Positions 5,686 to 12,534 of a DNA stretch of 14,369 bases are shown piece by piece; the first letter of the stretch is position 1; each line of letters starts with the position of its first letter. Both the position numbers and the translations under genes were made by a program. Where the stretch lies: assembly GCA_050742155.1 (NCBI GenBank), contig JBOGFC010000183.1, forward strand, positions 1 to 14,369. The letters are read 5' to 3'. Origin of the DNA: JBOGFC01 sp050742155. Lineage in GTDB: Bacteria; Actinomycetota; Acidimicrobiia; Spongiisociales; JALYHC01. Under the pieces are notes generated by a model. It was given only the letters and a program-made list of their open reading frames with translations. It ran no database searches and had not been told where the DNA came from.

Positions 5686-5691
5686 TACCAT
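5686..5691 (+). promoter_or_regulatory. -10 box for a leaderless glnA2 transcript
   Basis: TACCAT (TANNNT type) ends exactly seven bases before the GTG at 5698, so transcription would begin at the start codon. No Shine-Dalgarno sequence precedes the GTG and no good -35 box is seen, which fits an activated promoter behind the operator array. Confidence 0.5.
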
Positions 5692-5697
5692 GGCTCG

Positions 5698-7026
5698 GTG
5701 GACAAGCAGGCCGAGTACGTCTTTCGCACCGTCGAGGAGCGGGGGATCCGCTTGATCCGCCTGTGGTTCACCGACGTGCTGGGGTTCCTCAAGTCCTTCG
5801 CCATCACCCCGGCCGAGCTGGAGACCGCCTTCGAGGAGGGGATGGGCTTCGACGGTTCGGCCATTGACGGCTTCTCTCGGGTGCAAGAGGCCGACATGCT
5901 GGCCCGTCCGGATCCGGCCACCTTCCAGATCCTCCCCTGGCGGCCCGAGCAGGCCGGGGTGGCCCGCATGTTCTGCGACGTCGTCAGCCCGGACGGGCAG
6001 CCCTTCGAAGGCGACCCCCGCTGGGTGCTGCGCCGCAACCTCGAGCAGGCCGCCGAGCTGGGCTACACCTTCTACGTGGGGCCCGAGCTGGAGTACTTCT
6101 ACTTCCGGGACGCCGGCCCCGGCCTGGAGGTGCTCGACCGGGGCACCTACTTCGACCTCACCCCCATGGACGTGGCCCAGGAGTACCGGCGCAAGACCAT
6201 CATGGCCCTCGAGCAGCTGGGCATCCCGGTTGAGTACTCCCACCACGAGGTGGCCCCCAGCCAGCACGAGATCGACCTGCGATACACCGACGCCCTCACC
6301 ATGGCCGATAACGTGATGACCTACCGGCTCACCGTCAAGGAGGTGGCCATCGAGCACGGGATCCACGCCACCTTCATGCCCAAGCCGCTGGAGGACTACG
6401 ACGGGAGCGGCCTGCACATGCACCTCTCGCTCTTCGAAGGCGACCGCAACGCCTTCTACGAGTCCGGCTCCGAGTACGGGCTCTCCAAGACGGCGCAGAG
6501 CTTCATCGCCGGGCTGCTCCACCACGCCCGGGAGATCACCGCCGTCACCAACCAGTGGGTCAACTCCTACAAGCGGTTGGTACCCGGTTACGACGCCCCC
6601 ATCTACATCTCCTGGGCCCGCAACAACCAATCGGCCATGGTGCGGGTCCCCCACGTCAAGCACGGCAAGCCCTCCAGCACCCGGGTGGAGTACCGGGCCC
6701 CCGACGCCGCCTGCAACCCCTATCTGGCTTTGTCGGTCATCCTGGCCGCCGGGCTGGCCGGGATCCGGGACAACTACGAGCTCCCTCCCGAGATCCCCAA
6801 CGACATCAACGAGCTCACCCCCCCAGAGCGGGCCGCCGCCGGGGTGGAGCGCCTGCCGGAGACCCTGGCCGAGGCCCTGGAGGCCATGCAGCACTCGGAG
6901 CTGGTCCCCCAGGCGCTCGGCGAGCACGTCTTCGACTGGTTCCTCCGCAACAAGCGGCGGGAATGGGACCGTTACCAACACCACGTGTCCCGGTTCGAGA
7001 TCGAGGAATACCTCCCCATCCTGTGA
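5698..7026 (+). CDS. glnA2: Glutamine synthetase family protein, GlnA2 type
   Basis: The 442-residue product begins V-D-K-Q-A-E-Y-V-F-R-T-V-E-E-R, matching the N-terminus of actinobacterial GlnA2. Family motifs follow: L-W-F-T-D-V-L-G-F-L-K-S near 19-30, G-M-G-F-D-G-S-A-I near 49-57, the E-L-E-Y-F metal site near 132, H-H-E-V-A-P near 181, F-M-P-K-P near 226, S-G-L-H-M-H near 237 and N-Q-W-V-N-S-Y-K-R-L-V-P-G near 284. The adenylylation motif of GSI-beta is absent (D-I-N-E-L-T-P-P-E-R instead), so it should not be controlled by GlnE. GlnA2-type proteins are reported to be non-essential in mycobacteria with weak glutamine synthetase activity, so another amide-forming substrate is possible. The frame is open to 5632, but the family alignment and the -10 box at 5686 support GTG 5698. 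Its stop overlaps the start of glnR (TGATG). Confidence 0.93.
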   Translation: MDKQAEYVFRTVEERGIRLIRLWFTDVLGFLKSFAITPAELETAFEEGMGFDGSAIDGFSRVQEADMLARPDPATFQILPWRPEQAGVARMFCDVVSPDGQPFEGDPRWVLRRNLEQAAELGYTFYVGPELEYFYFRDAGPGLEVLDRGTYFDLTPMDVAQEYRRKTIMALEQLGIPVEYSHHEVAPSQHEIDLRYTDALTMADNVMTYRLTVKEVAIEHGIHATFMPKPLEDYDGSGLHMHLSLFEGDRNAFYESGSEYGLSKTAQSFIAGLLHHAREITAVTNQWVNSYKRLVPGYDAPIYISWARNNQSAMVRVPHVKHGKPSSTRVEYRAPDAACNPYLALSVILAAGLAGIRDNYELPPEIPNDINELTPPERAAAGVERLPETLAEALEAMQHSELVPQALGEHVFDWFLRNKRREWDRYQHHVSRFEIEEYLPIL

Positions 7027-7652
7027 TGGTCGCCGTCTATCCCGCTCCCTCGCCCGAGCTGGCCCGGGCCCTCCGGGACTCCGGCCTGAAGGCAGTGGAG
7101 ATCGCCGACGCCGCCGAGCTCGACGAACGCCGTCCTGTGGAGGGCTGGGCGGTCCTGGTGGTGGAGGTGGGGGACGCGCCGCGGATCTCGAGCACAGCCC
7201 GGCGGGCCCGGGAGGAGGGGCTGGCGGTGTTGGCGGTCACCTCGAGGGACCGGCTCGACCAGCTGGACGGCGAGGCGCTCGACGACTTCATCCTCACCCC
7301 GGTCGACCCGGCCGAGCTGCGGCTGCGCGTCCAGCGGCTGGCCGTCCCGAGGGAGGGGCAAGCCGTGCTCCGCTTCAAGGACTTGGAGCTCAACACGGCC
7401 ACCTACCAGGCGACGGTGGGGCGGCGGCCGGTCGACCTCACCTACATGGAGTACGAGCTGCTCTGCTTCTTCGTCACCAATCCCCGGCGGGTATGGAGCC
7501 GGGAGCAGCTGCTCTCTAACGTGTGGGGCTACGAGTACTTCGGAGGGGCCCGCACCGTGGACGTGCACGTGCGGCGACTCCGCTCCAAGCTGGGCGAGGA
7601 GCGGGCCTCCTGGATCACCACCGTCAGGTCGGTGGGCTACCGGTTCGGATAA
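7026..7652 (+). CDS. glnR: GlnR-type nitrogen regulator (OmpR family, orphan)
   Basis: The 208-residue protein has a degenerate receiver domain (about 1-105) and an OmpR-type winged helix (about 115-208). The C-terminal part is strikingly GlnR-like: L-N-T-A-T-Y at 122-127, V-D-L-T-Y-M-E-Y-E-L-L at 136-146, V-W-G-Y-E-Y-F-G-G-A-R-T-V-D-V-H at 166-181, then V-G-Y-R-F-G at the end. In the receiver, the position of the phosphorylated aspartate is Glu47 (L-V-V-E), and the usual lysine before the proline near 92 is Thr, so canonical phosphorylation is unlikely. That agrees with GlnR being an orphan, phosphorylation-independent regulator. No histidine kinase gene is nearby. The start overlaps the glnA2 stop, so it is made with GlnA2. 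A likely target is the half-site array between glnA and glnA2. Confidence 0.87.
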   Translation: MVAVYPAPSPELARALRDSGLKAVEIADAAELDERRPVEGWAVLVVEVGDAPRISSTARRAREEGLAVLAVTSRDRLDQLDGEALDDFILTPVDPAELRLRVQRLAVPREGQAVLRFKDLELNTATYQATVGRRPVDLTYMEYELLCFFVTNPRRVWSREQLLSNVWGYEYFGGARTVDVHVRRLRSKLGEERASWITTVRSVGYRFG

Positions 7653-7655
7653 TCT

Positions 7656-7676
7656 CCCTCCCCCTCAGGGGGAGGG
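7656..7676 (+). terminator. Hairpin after glnR
   Basis: CCCTCCCCC (7656-7664), a TCA loop and GGGGGAGGG (7668-7676) form a perfect nine-base-pair stem just after the glnR stop. There is no U-tract, as is common in actinobacteria. It resembles the GC-rich palindromes around 12270-12340. Confidence 0.6.
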
Positions 7677-7696
7677 CCGGGGAGGGGGCCGTCCCC

Positions 7697-7702
7697 TAGC
7701 AT
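7697..7702 (+). promoter_or_regulatory. -10 box for the DUF4870 gene
   Basis: TAGCAT ends eight bases before the ATG at 7710. The alternative ATG at 7701 lies inside this box. No Shine-Dalgarno sequence is present, so a leaderless transcript from about 7709-7710 is the simplest reading. Confidence 0.4.
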
Positions 7703-7709
7703 GGCGACG

Positions 7710-8075
7710 ATGGACACACCCGGTAGCGAAGAGATCCCCCTCCCCGGCGAGGTGCGAAACTGGGCGATGGCCGCCCACCTGAGCGCCTTGCTGGGTGCCT
7801 GGGTAGCGCTGGCTTTCGTCGGTCCCCTGGTGATCTGGCTGGTCAAGCGCGAAGAGCACCCCTTCATCGCCCTGCACGCCAAGGAGGCGCTCAACTTCAA
7901 TATTTCGGTCCTGATCTACGCGGCAGTGGCCTTCATCCTCGCCTTCGTGCTGATCGGGATCCCGTTGCTAGTGGCGATCGGGGTGGGCTGGCTGGTCCTG
8001 ACGGTGGTGGCGGCCGTCAAGGCCTCCGGCGGCCAACCCTATCGCTACCCGCTGACGATCCGCTTCCTCTCGTAG
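7710..8075 (+). CDS. DUF4870 (Tic20-like) small membrane protein
   Basis: The 121-residue product from ATG 7710 (M-D-T-P-G-S-E-E) shows the DUF4870 layout: a hydrophobic helix at about 20-45 with W-A-M-A-A-H-L-S-A-L-L-G-A, then K-R-E-E-H-P-F-I-A-L-H-A-K-E-A-L-N-F near 47-64, and two hydrophobic helices from about 66 to 104 before the short tail P-Y-R-Y-P-L-T-I-R-F-L. About three membrane segments are predicted. The function of this widespread family is not known. A longer start at 7701 would add M-A-T; 7710 is preferred because of the -10 box. It stands alone after the glnR terminator and is transcribed in the same direction. Confidence 0.85.
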   Translation: MDTPGSEEIPLPGEVRNWAMAAHLSALLGAWVALAFVGPLVIWLVKREEHPFIALHAKEALNFNISVLIYAAVAFILAFVLIGIPLLVAIGVGWLVLTVVAAVKASGGQPYRYPLTIRFLS

Positions 8076-8179
8076 GCCCCTCTCCTCCGCGACAGCCCTT
8101 CCGAACCGGCCGGTAGGCTCACTGCGTAGTGCCTGGGAACGAGGAGGGGAGACCCCTCCAGGGTAGGAAGGAGGACCGA

Positions 8180-8680
8180 ATGCGACGCATGTTCATTCTG
8201 ATCGTCATCGTGGCCGTCGCCCTGGCCGTCGCCGTGCCGGCAGTGGGCAGCCATCTCAGGTTCGAGGCGGAGCTGACCGGAGCCGAGGAGGTGCCGCCGG
8301 TCGCCACCAACACCACCGGGAGGGCCGCCGTGGAGTTCAACCACACCCGCACCCGGGCCGCCTTTCGGGTCCAGGTCTCCGATGGCGAGGCAGTGACCCA
8401 GGCGCACTTCCACTGCGCTCCGGAGGGGGTCAACGGTCCGGTCGTGGCCTTTCTGTTCGGGTTCATCCCGGGTGGCTTCGACGTCGACGGGGAACTGGCC
8501 GAGTTCACGCTGACCGATGCCAACATCCTGGCCGACGCCACCCCGAGCGAGACCTGCCCGGTCGACATCAACACGCTCGCCGACCTGGCCCGAGCCATGG
8601 GGCGCGGCCTCGTCTACGCCAACGTCCACACCGTGGCCAACCCCGGCGGCGAGGTCCGGGGGCAGAGGGAGCAGAGCTAG
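8180..8680 (+). CDS. Exported CHRD-domain protein
   Basis: The 166-residue product starts with a signal peptide (M-R-R-M-F-I-L-I-V-I-V-A-V-A, cleavage near residue 24 at V-G-S). One CHRD domain fills the rest: F-E-A-E-L-T-G-A-E-E-V-P-P-V at about 28-41, G-R-A-A-V-E-F near 48, A-H-F-H-C near 76-80, and V-Y-A-N-V-H-T with N-P-G-G-E-V-R-G-Q at the end. CHRD domains occur in chordin and in many secreted bacterial proteins; their bacterial role is unclear. Two cysteines (about residues 80 and 120) could form a disulfide after export. ATG 8180 is chosen over the upstream GTG 8129 because of the GGAGG at 8170-8174 and the signal peptide. A possible -10 box TAGGCT lies at 8114-8119. Confidence 0.85.
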   Translation: MRRMFILIVIVAVALAVAVPAVGSHLRFEAELTGAEEVPPVATNTTGRAAVEFNHTRTRAAFRVQVSDGEAVTQAHFHCAPEGVNGPVVAFLFGFIPGGFDVDGELAEFTLTDANILADATPSETCPVDINTLADLARAMGRGLVYANVHTVANPGGEVRGQREQS

Positions 8681-8705
8681 CCCGGACCCCATCCCCCACT
8701 CGTCT

Positions 8706-8746
8706 TGGCGCGAGATCAGGAGGTTTTCGGTCCGGTTCTCGCGCCA
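8706..8746. terminator. Bidirectional terminator between the CHRD and ALDH genes
   Basis: TGGCGCGAGA (8706-8715) and TCTCGCGCCA (8737-8746) are a perfect ten-base inverted repeat, extended by a few pairs with one bulge. It lies between two convergent genes and can serve both. Confidence 0.75.
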
Positions 8747-8760
8747 GACCTGCTGGGTGA

Positions 8761-10278
8761 CTACCCGAACTCGATCCCCTGGGCGAGGGGGAGGTCCGTC
8801 CCCCAGTTGACTGTGCAGGTCTGGCGGCGCATGTAGGCTTTCCAGGCGTCGGAGCCGGCCTCCCGACCCCCCCCGGTATCCTTCTCGCCGCCGAAGGCTC
8901 CCCCGATCTCGGCCCCTGAAGTGCCGATGTTGACGTTGGCGATGCCGCAGTCCGACCCCATCGTCGACAGGAACGTCTCCGCCGAGCGCATCGACTCGGT
9001 GAAGATGGCCGAGGAGAGGCCCTGGCGGACCCCGTTGTGCACCTCGATGGCCTCGGCCAGGTCATCCACCTCGATCACGTAGAGGATCGGGGCGAATGTC
9101 TCCTCCTGCACGATGGGGGCCTCCCAGCTGATCTTGACGATGGTGGGCTCCACGAAATGGCCGGCCAGACTCTGCACCCGGGACCCTCCGTAGAGCAGCT
9201 TGCCGCCCTGCTCCTTGGCGATCTCCAGGGCGGCCATCATCTGGTCGACCGCCCGGGCGTTGATGAGCGGGCCCATCAGCGTCCCCGCCTCCAGCGGATC
9301 GCCGATCCGAACCTGGGCGTAGGCATCGATGAGGCGGCCGGTGAGCTCCTCGGCGATGTCTCGCTGGACGATCAGCCGGCGCAACGTGGTGCAGCGCTGC
9401 CCGGCGGTCCCCACCGCCGCGAACAGGACCGCCGGCAGGGCCAGGCCCAAATCGGCGTCGTCCAGGACGATCACGGCGTTGTTGCCGCCCAGCTCCAGAA
9501 TGGAGCGGCCCAAGCGCTCGGCCACCGCCCGGCCGACCCGCTCTCCCATTCCGCAGGAGCCGGTGGCCGAGACGAGCGGGAGGCGGCGGTCGTTGATGAG
9601 CAGCTCCCCCACCTCCGAGCCCCGCCCCACCACCAGGTTGAACACACCTTCGAACCCGGACCCTTCCATCACCTGGTGGCAGATGTTCTGGACGGCGATG
9701 GCGCAGAGCGGCACCTCGGACGAGGGCTTCCAGACGAGGGTGTCTCCGCACACTGCGGCGATGAAGGCGTTCCAAGACCAGACCGCCACCGGGAAGTTGA
9801 AGGCGGTGATCACCCCCACCGGACCGAGCGGGTGCCACTGCTCGAACATGCGATGGCGGGGGCGCTCGGAGGCGATGGTGAGCCCGTAGAGCTGGCGGGA
9901 GAGGCCCACCGCGAAGTCGGCGATGTCGATCATCTCCTGCACTTCGCCGGCACCCTCGGCCACGATCTTCCCGTTCTCCAGCGCCACCAGGGCACCAAGC
10001 GGCTGCTTGAGGTCCCGGAGCGCCTCGCCGATCCGTCTCACGTACTCGCCCCGCTGGGGGGCCGGGACCATCCGCCACTCCCGAAAGGTCTTCCGGGCGG
10101 CCTCGACCACCTCGTGGTAGTCGCCCGGGCCGGCCTGCCGCACCCGGGCGAGGATCCGGCCGTTGGCAGGGTTCTCGCTCGCCAGCTCCGACCCGTGCGT
10201 CTCCACCCGGCGTCCCGCGTAGGCACCGGGGTTGTGGTCGGTGAGGCCGAGCTCTCGGAAGATTTGCTCCTGGCTCAT
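8761..10278 (-). CDS. ALDH7-family aldehyde dehydrogenase (aminoadipate-semialdehyde type)
   Basis: The 505-residue NAD-dependent dehydrogenase resembles ALDH7A1/AmaB, which oxidises alpha-aminoadipate semialdehyde (piperideine-6-carboxylate) in lysine catabolism. Visible active-site residues: Asn161 (F-N-F-P), Lys184 (W-K-P-S), Glu262 (L-E-L-G-G-N-N) and the nucleophile Cys296 (G-T-A-G-Q-R-C). The family-specific C-terminus is well preserved: T-S-G-A-E-I-G-G-A-F-G-G-E-K with D-T-G-G-G-R-E-A-G-S-D-A-W-K after it, ending L-P-L-A-Q-G-I-E-F-G. The ATG overlaps the TGA of the upstream ridA gene (TGATG), so both are translated from one message. No lysine aminotransferase or dehydrogenase gene is in the window, so the in vivo substrate is inferred from family alone; related semialdehydes are possible. 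Confidence 0.92.
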   Translation of the reverse strand: MSQEQIFRELGLTDHNPGAYAGRRVETHGSELASENPANGRILARVRQAGPGDYHEVVEAARKTFREWRMVPAPQRGEYVRRIGEALRDLKQPLGALVALENGKIVAEGAGEVQEMIDIADFAVGLSRQLYGLTIASERPRHRMFEQWHPLGPVGVITAFNFPVAVWSWNAFIAAVCGDTLVWKPSSEVPLCAIAVQNICHQVMEGSGFEGVFNLVVGRGSEVGELLINDRRLPLVSATGSCGMGERVGRAVAERLGRSILELGGNNAVIVLDDADLGLALPAVLFAAVGTAGQRCTTLRRLIVQRDIAEELTGRLIDAYAQVRIGDPLEAGTLMGPLINARAVDQMMAALEIAKEQGGKLLYGGSRVQSLAGHFVEPTIVKISWEAPIVQEETFAPILYVIEVDDLAEAIEVHNGVRQGLSSAIFTESMRSAETFLSTMGSDCGIANVNIGTSGAEIGGAFGGEKDTGGGREAGSDAWKAYMRRQTCTVNWGTDLPLAQGIEFG

Positions 10279-10658
10279 CAGCGAGCCGCTACCACTTCGA
10301 TCTCCACCAGGAACCCGCCGGGGAGGGCCCCCACCTGGACGGTCGCCCGGGCGGGTGGCCCTTCGGCGAAGTACGAGCCGTACACGTCGTTGACTTTGGC
10401 GTAGTCGGCGATGTCGGCCAGGAAGATGGTGGTCTTGACGGCTTCGGCCAAGCTCAGCCCGACGTCGGCCAGAATGGCCTGCAGATTTTCCATCACTTGC
10501 CGGGTCTGGGCCTCGACGTCGTCTGGGGCCCGCTCACCGCTCTCGGGGTCGATGGCCACCTGTCCGGAGACGAAGACCAGCCCGTTGCCGTCCACCGCCA
10601 CCGAATAGGGACCGAGGGCCGGTGGGGCGCTGGGCGTGTCGAGGACCTGCTTGCCCAT
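10278..10658 (-). CDS. ridA: RidA family reactive enamine/imine deaminase
   Basis: The 126-residue protein is a typical RidA/YjgF/UK114 subunit, normally a cytoplasmic trimer that hydrolyses reactive 2-imino acids released by PLP enzymes. Motifs: L-G-P-Y-S at 15-19, V-F-V-S-G-Q-V near 28-34, N-L-Q-A-I-L near 58, V-K-T-T-I-F-L near 74-80, and P-A-R-A-T-V at 102-107, where Arg104 is the substrate-binding arginine; Glu119 is the expected partner residue. A strong AAGGAGG precedes the ATG. It lies between an A-type Fe-S carrier gene (53-base gap) and the ALDH7 gene (overlap), suggesting one operon. The link to the dehydrogenase makes sense if both handle products of amino acid breakdown. Confidence 0.92.
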   Translation of the reverse strand: MGKQVLDTPSAPPALGPYSVAVDGNGLVFVSGQVAIDPESGERAPDDVEAQTRQVMENLQAILADVGLSLAEAVKTTIFLADIADYAKVNDVYGSYFAEGPPARATVQVGALPGGFLVEIEVVAAR

Positions 10659-10711
10659 TCTCCTCCTTGGGGGGTCGGCCGCGCCAGGCTACTGGGCCGG
10701 GAGGGGAAGGC

Positions 10712-11032
10712 TCAGCTGAAGGAGTTGCCGCACCCGCAGGTGCGGGTGATGTTGGGGTTCTGGACGGCGAAGCCGGCTCCCTGCAGGCCGTCCTGGTAGT
10801 CGAGCTGGGCGCCGCTCAGGAGCGGCAGGCTCTGCGAGTCGACCACCACCCTCACCCCTTCGTACTCTGCCACCGCGTCGCCCGAGTCGATCTCCGAGTC
10901 GAAGTACATCTCGTAGGAGAACCCCGAGCAGCCTCCGGCGCGCACCGCCACGCGCAGGGCCAGCGAGGCATCCCCCTCCTGCTCGAGGAGGTCACGCACC
11001 TTGTCGGCGGCCGGCTTGCTCAGTGTGATCAT
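10712..11032 (-). CDS. A-type iron-sulfur carrier (IscA/ErpA/HesB family)
   Basis: The 106-residue protein from ATG 11032 (M-I-T-L-S-K-P-A-A-D-K) is a full HesB/IscA domain with the three conserved cysteines: Cys35 in G-G-C-S-G-F and Cys99 and Cys101 in T-C-G-C-G-N-S-F. Such proteins deliver Fe-S clusters to apoproteins. The overall sequence resembles the conserved actinobacterial member typified by mycobacterial Rv2204c. The frame is open to 11065, but the upstream extension (M-G-G-G-P-G-Y) contains the TATACT promoter element and is not family-like. It heads the operon with ridA and the ALDH7 gene and is divergent from the Mrp gene, itself an Fe-S factor, so the two may share control. Confidence 0.93.
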   Translation of the reverse strand: MITLSKPAADKVRDLLEQEGDASLALRVAVRAGGCSGFSYEMYFDSEIDSGDAVAEYEGVRVVVDSQSLPLLSGAQLDYQDGLQGAGFAVQNPNITRTCGCGNSFS

Positions 11033-11041
11033 CGTCTCGGG

Positions 11042-11047
11042 AGTATA
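11042..11047 (-). promoter_or_regulatory. -10 box (TATACT) for the Fe-S carrier operon
   Basis: On the minus strand TATACT ends ten bases before the ATG at 11032, so transcription should start about three bases upstream of the codon. No Shine-Dalgarno sequence is present and no clear -35 is seen. Confidence 0.5.
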
Positions 11048-11097
11048 ACCCGGCCCGCCGCCCATCCTGTTCCATCAGGTCAGCCGCAGGAAGCCCG

Positions 11098-11103
11098 TAC
11101 CAT
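11098..11103 (+). promoter_or_regulatory. -10 box (TACCAT) for mrp
   Basis: TACCAT ends ten bases before the ATG at 11113, with no Shine-Dalgarno sequence in between, implying a very short or absent leader. The same hexamer precedes glnA2. Confidence 0.45.
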
Positions 11104-11112
11104 TGTCTTTAC

Positions 11113-12264
11113 ATGAACGCAGACTCGAGCGAGCGCATCAAGCAAGCCCTACGGGCGGTGGTCGACCCCGAGCTGGGGGGCGACATCGTCGAGCTCGGCA
11201 TGGTGCACGGCGTGGAGGTCGCCGACGGGGTGGCCACCATCCATCTGGCCCTCACCATCGCCGAGTGCCCCATGCGCACCCAGATCGAGACCGACGTGGT
11301 CCGCAAGGTGCAAGCTCTCCCCGGAATCCACCAGGCCCGCGTCCAGGTGGTGGGGATGACCCAGCAGCAGCGCTCCCAGGTGATGGCCAAGGCGCGCTGG
11401 AAGGCCCGCCAGCAGGCGCCCTCCACCATGGTGAGCCCGCTCACCCGGGTGATCGCCGTGGGGAGCGGCAAGGGAGGGGTGGGCAAGTCGTCGGTGAGCG
11501 TCAACCTGGCGGTCGCCCTGGCCGACGGGGGGCTGAAGGTGGGCCTGCTCGACGCCGACATCTGGGGCTTCTCGATCCCGCGCATGTTGGGGGCCGAGGA
11601 CCGCCTGCGAGCCAACCAGGACGGCAAGATCCTCCCGCTCCGGGTGCAGGGCCTGGAACTGGTCTCGACCGGCCTCTTGATGGACTCGGAGGAGATCGCC
11701 CTCATGTGGAGGGGGCTGATGCTCTCCAAGGCTCTGGAGCAGTTCCTGCGGGACGTGGCCTGGGGCGACCTCGACTACCTGGTGCTCGACATGCCGCCCG
11801 GCACCGGCGACATCCAGATGGCGCTGGCCAGACTGCTGCCGCAGGCGGAGATGGTGGTGGTCACCACCCCCCAGCGAGCCGCCCAGAAGGTGGCCACCAG
11901 GGTGGCCGACATGGCCCGCCGCTCGTACATGCCGGTGATCGCGGTGATCGAGAACATGGCCGGCTTCACCTGCGAGCACGGTGACGTCTACCACCTCTTC
12001 GGCGAGGGGGGCGGGCAAGACCTGGCCGACTCGCTGGGGGTCCCGTTGATCGCCCGGGTGCCTCTCGATCCGCGGGTGGTGCAGGGCGGCGATGAGGGCC
12101 GTCCCGTGGTGAGCGCCCATCCGGACAGCCCGGCGGGGCAGGCCTTCCGGGTGGCGGCCGGGCGGATCACCGAGCTGGTTCCGCCGGCGGAGGACGAGAC
12201 CTGCACAGCCCGCATCGCCAAGTTGGAGGACGCCTTGTCGAGAGAGGGCGCCACGGCTTCTTAG
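11113..12264 (+). CDS. mrp: Mrp/NBP35-type P-loop ATPase, Fe-S cluster carrier
   Basis: The 383-residue protein has an N-terminal MIP18 (DUF59) domain at about 5-80 (D-P-E-L-G-G-D-I-V-E-L-G-M, then A-E-C-P-M-R with Cys52) and a ParA/MinD-type ATPase domain at about 110-350. The deviant Walker A is G-K-G-G-V-G-K-S at 119-126. Walker B-like D-M-P-P-G-T-G-D lies near 230, and E-N-M-A-G-F-T-C near 280-287. Mrp proteins bind and transfer Fe-S clusters in the cytoplasm. The C-terminal CxxC found in many Mrp proteins is reduced to a single cysteine here (C-E-H-G); I believe actinobacterial members often vary at this site. Start: ATG 11113 is the first in frame and fits the DUF59 N-terminus. It is divergent from the A-type carrier gene, which supports an Fe-S role. 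Confidence 0.93.
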   Translation: MNADSSERIKQALRAVVDPELGGDIVELGMVHGVEVADGVATIHLALTIAECPMRTQIETDVVRKVQALPGIHQARVQVVGMTQQQRSQVMAKARWKARQQAPSTMVSPLTRVIAVGSGKGGVGKSSVSVNLAVALADGGLKVGLLDADIWGFSIPRMLGAEDRLRANQDGKILPLRVQGLELVSTGLLMDSEEIALMWRGLMLSKALEQFLRDVAWGDLDYLVLDMPPGTGDIQMALARLLPQAEMVVVTTPQRAAQKVATRVADMARRSYMPVIAVIENMAGFTCEHGDVYHLFGEGGGQDLADSLGVPLIARVPLDPRVVQGGDEGRPVVSAHPDSPAGQAFRVAAGRITELVPPAEDETCTARIAKLEDALSREGATAS

Positions 12265-12267
12265 TTC

Positions 12268-12306
12268 GTCACCCCGCCCCGTTGGCGGGGAGAGGTAGGG
12301 GGTGAC
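12268..12306 (+). terminator. Hairpin after mrp
   Basis: An outer stem GTCACCCC (12268-12275) with GGGGTGAC (12299-12306) encloses an inner stem CCCCG (12277-12281) / CGGGG (12286-12290) with a TTGG loop. It begins four bases after the mrp stop and is the likely terminator. Confidence 0.55.
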
Positions 12307-12334
12307 ATGCCCCCTCCCCGTTGGCGGGGAGGGG
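12277..12334. repeat. Two GC-rich REP-like palindromes
   Basis: The 16-mer CCCCGTTGGCGGGGAG occurs at 12277-12292 and again at 12316-12331. The second copy sits in a perfect ten-base stem, CCCCTCCCCG (12311-12320) with CGGGGAGGGG (12325-12334) and the same TTGG loop. Similar GC-rich palindromes lie at 7656-7676 and near 12480-12493, suggesting a dispersed intergenic repeat family. Confidence 0.5.
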
Positions 12335-12501
12335 GTTAGGGGGAGGGGATATTAGGGGGTCGTTATCTAGTCAGATGGCGTGGGCCGAAAACGGCTCCAA
12401 AGTTTGCCGGGGTCTCATCCGATAGGGGGTGAGAACGTGCCATCGGAGGGAAGGCAGAGGCTTTCCACCAAGGTCCCTCTCCCCCACAGGGGGGCTCACC
12501 G
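12335..12501. other. mrp-M23 spacer without a gene
   Basis: Nothing protein-coding is supported. Visible structures are a TCCGAT / ATCGGA pair (about 12418-12447) and a CCCCC-ACA-GGGGG hairpin near 12482-12492. I compared the stretch mentally with common riboswitch cores and found no match; its position at the ends of two convergent genes also argues against a leader element. Confidence 0.4.
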
Positions 12502-12527
12502 AAGGGCCGGCCGCCAGGCCGGCCCTT
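12502..12527. terminator. Strong terminator after the M23 peptidase gene
   Basis: AAGGGCCGGCC (12502-12512), a GCCA loop and GGCCGGCCCTT (12517-12527) form a perfect 11-base-pair stem ending seven bases after the M23 stop codon on the minus strand. In the plus direction it is followed by a short T-rich stretch, so it may act both ways. Confidence 0.8.
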
Positions 12528-12534
12528 TGGTTGC

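Noticed and set aside
5572..6984. 470-residue minus-strand open frame opposite glnA2
   Set aside because: Antisense shadow of glnA2, for the same reasons.
9037..10404. 455-residue plus-strand open frame opposite the ALDH and ridA genes
   Set aside because: Antisense shadow; the minus-strand genes have complete active-site motifs.
12360..12500. Riboswitch before a cell-wall peptidase gene
   Set aside because: The stretch lies at the 3' ends of both neighbours, not in a leader, and no known core motif was recognised.
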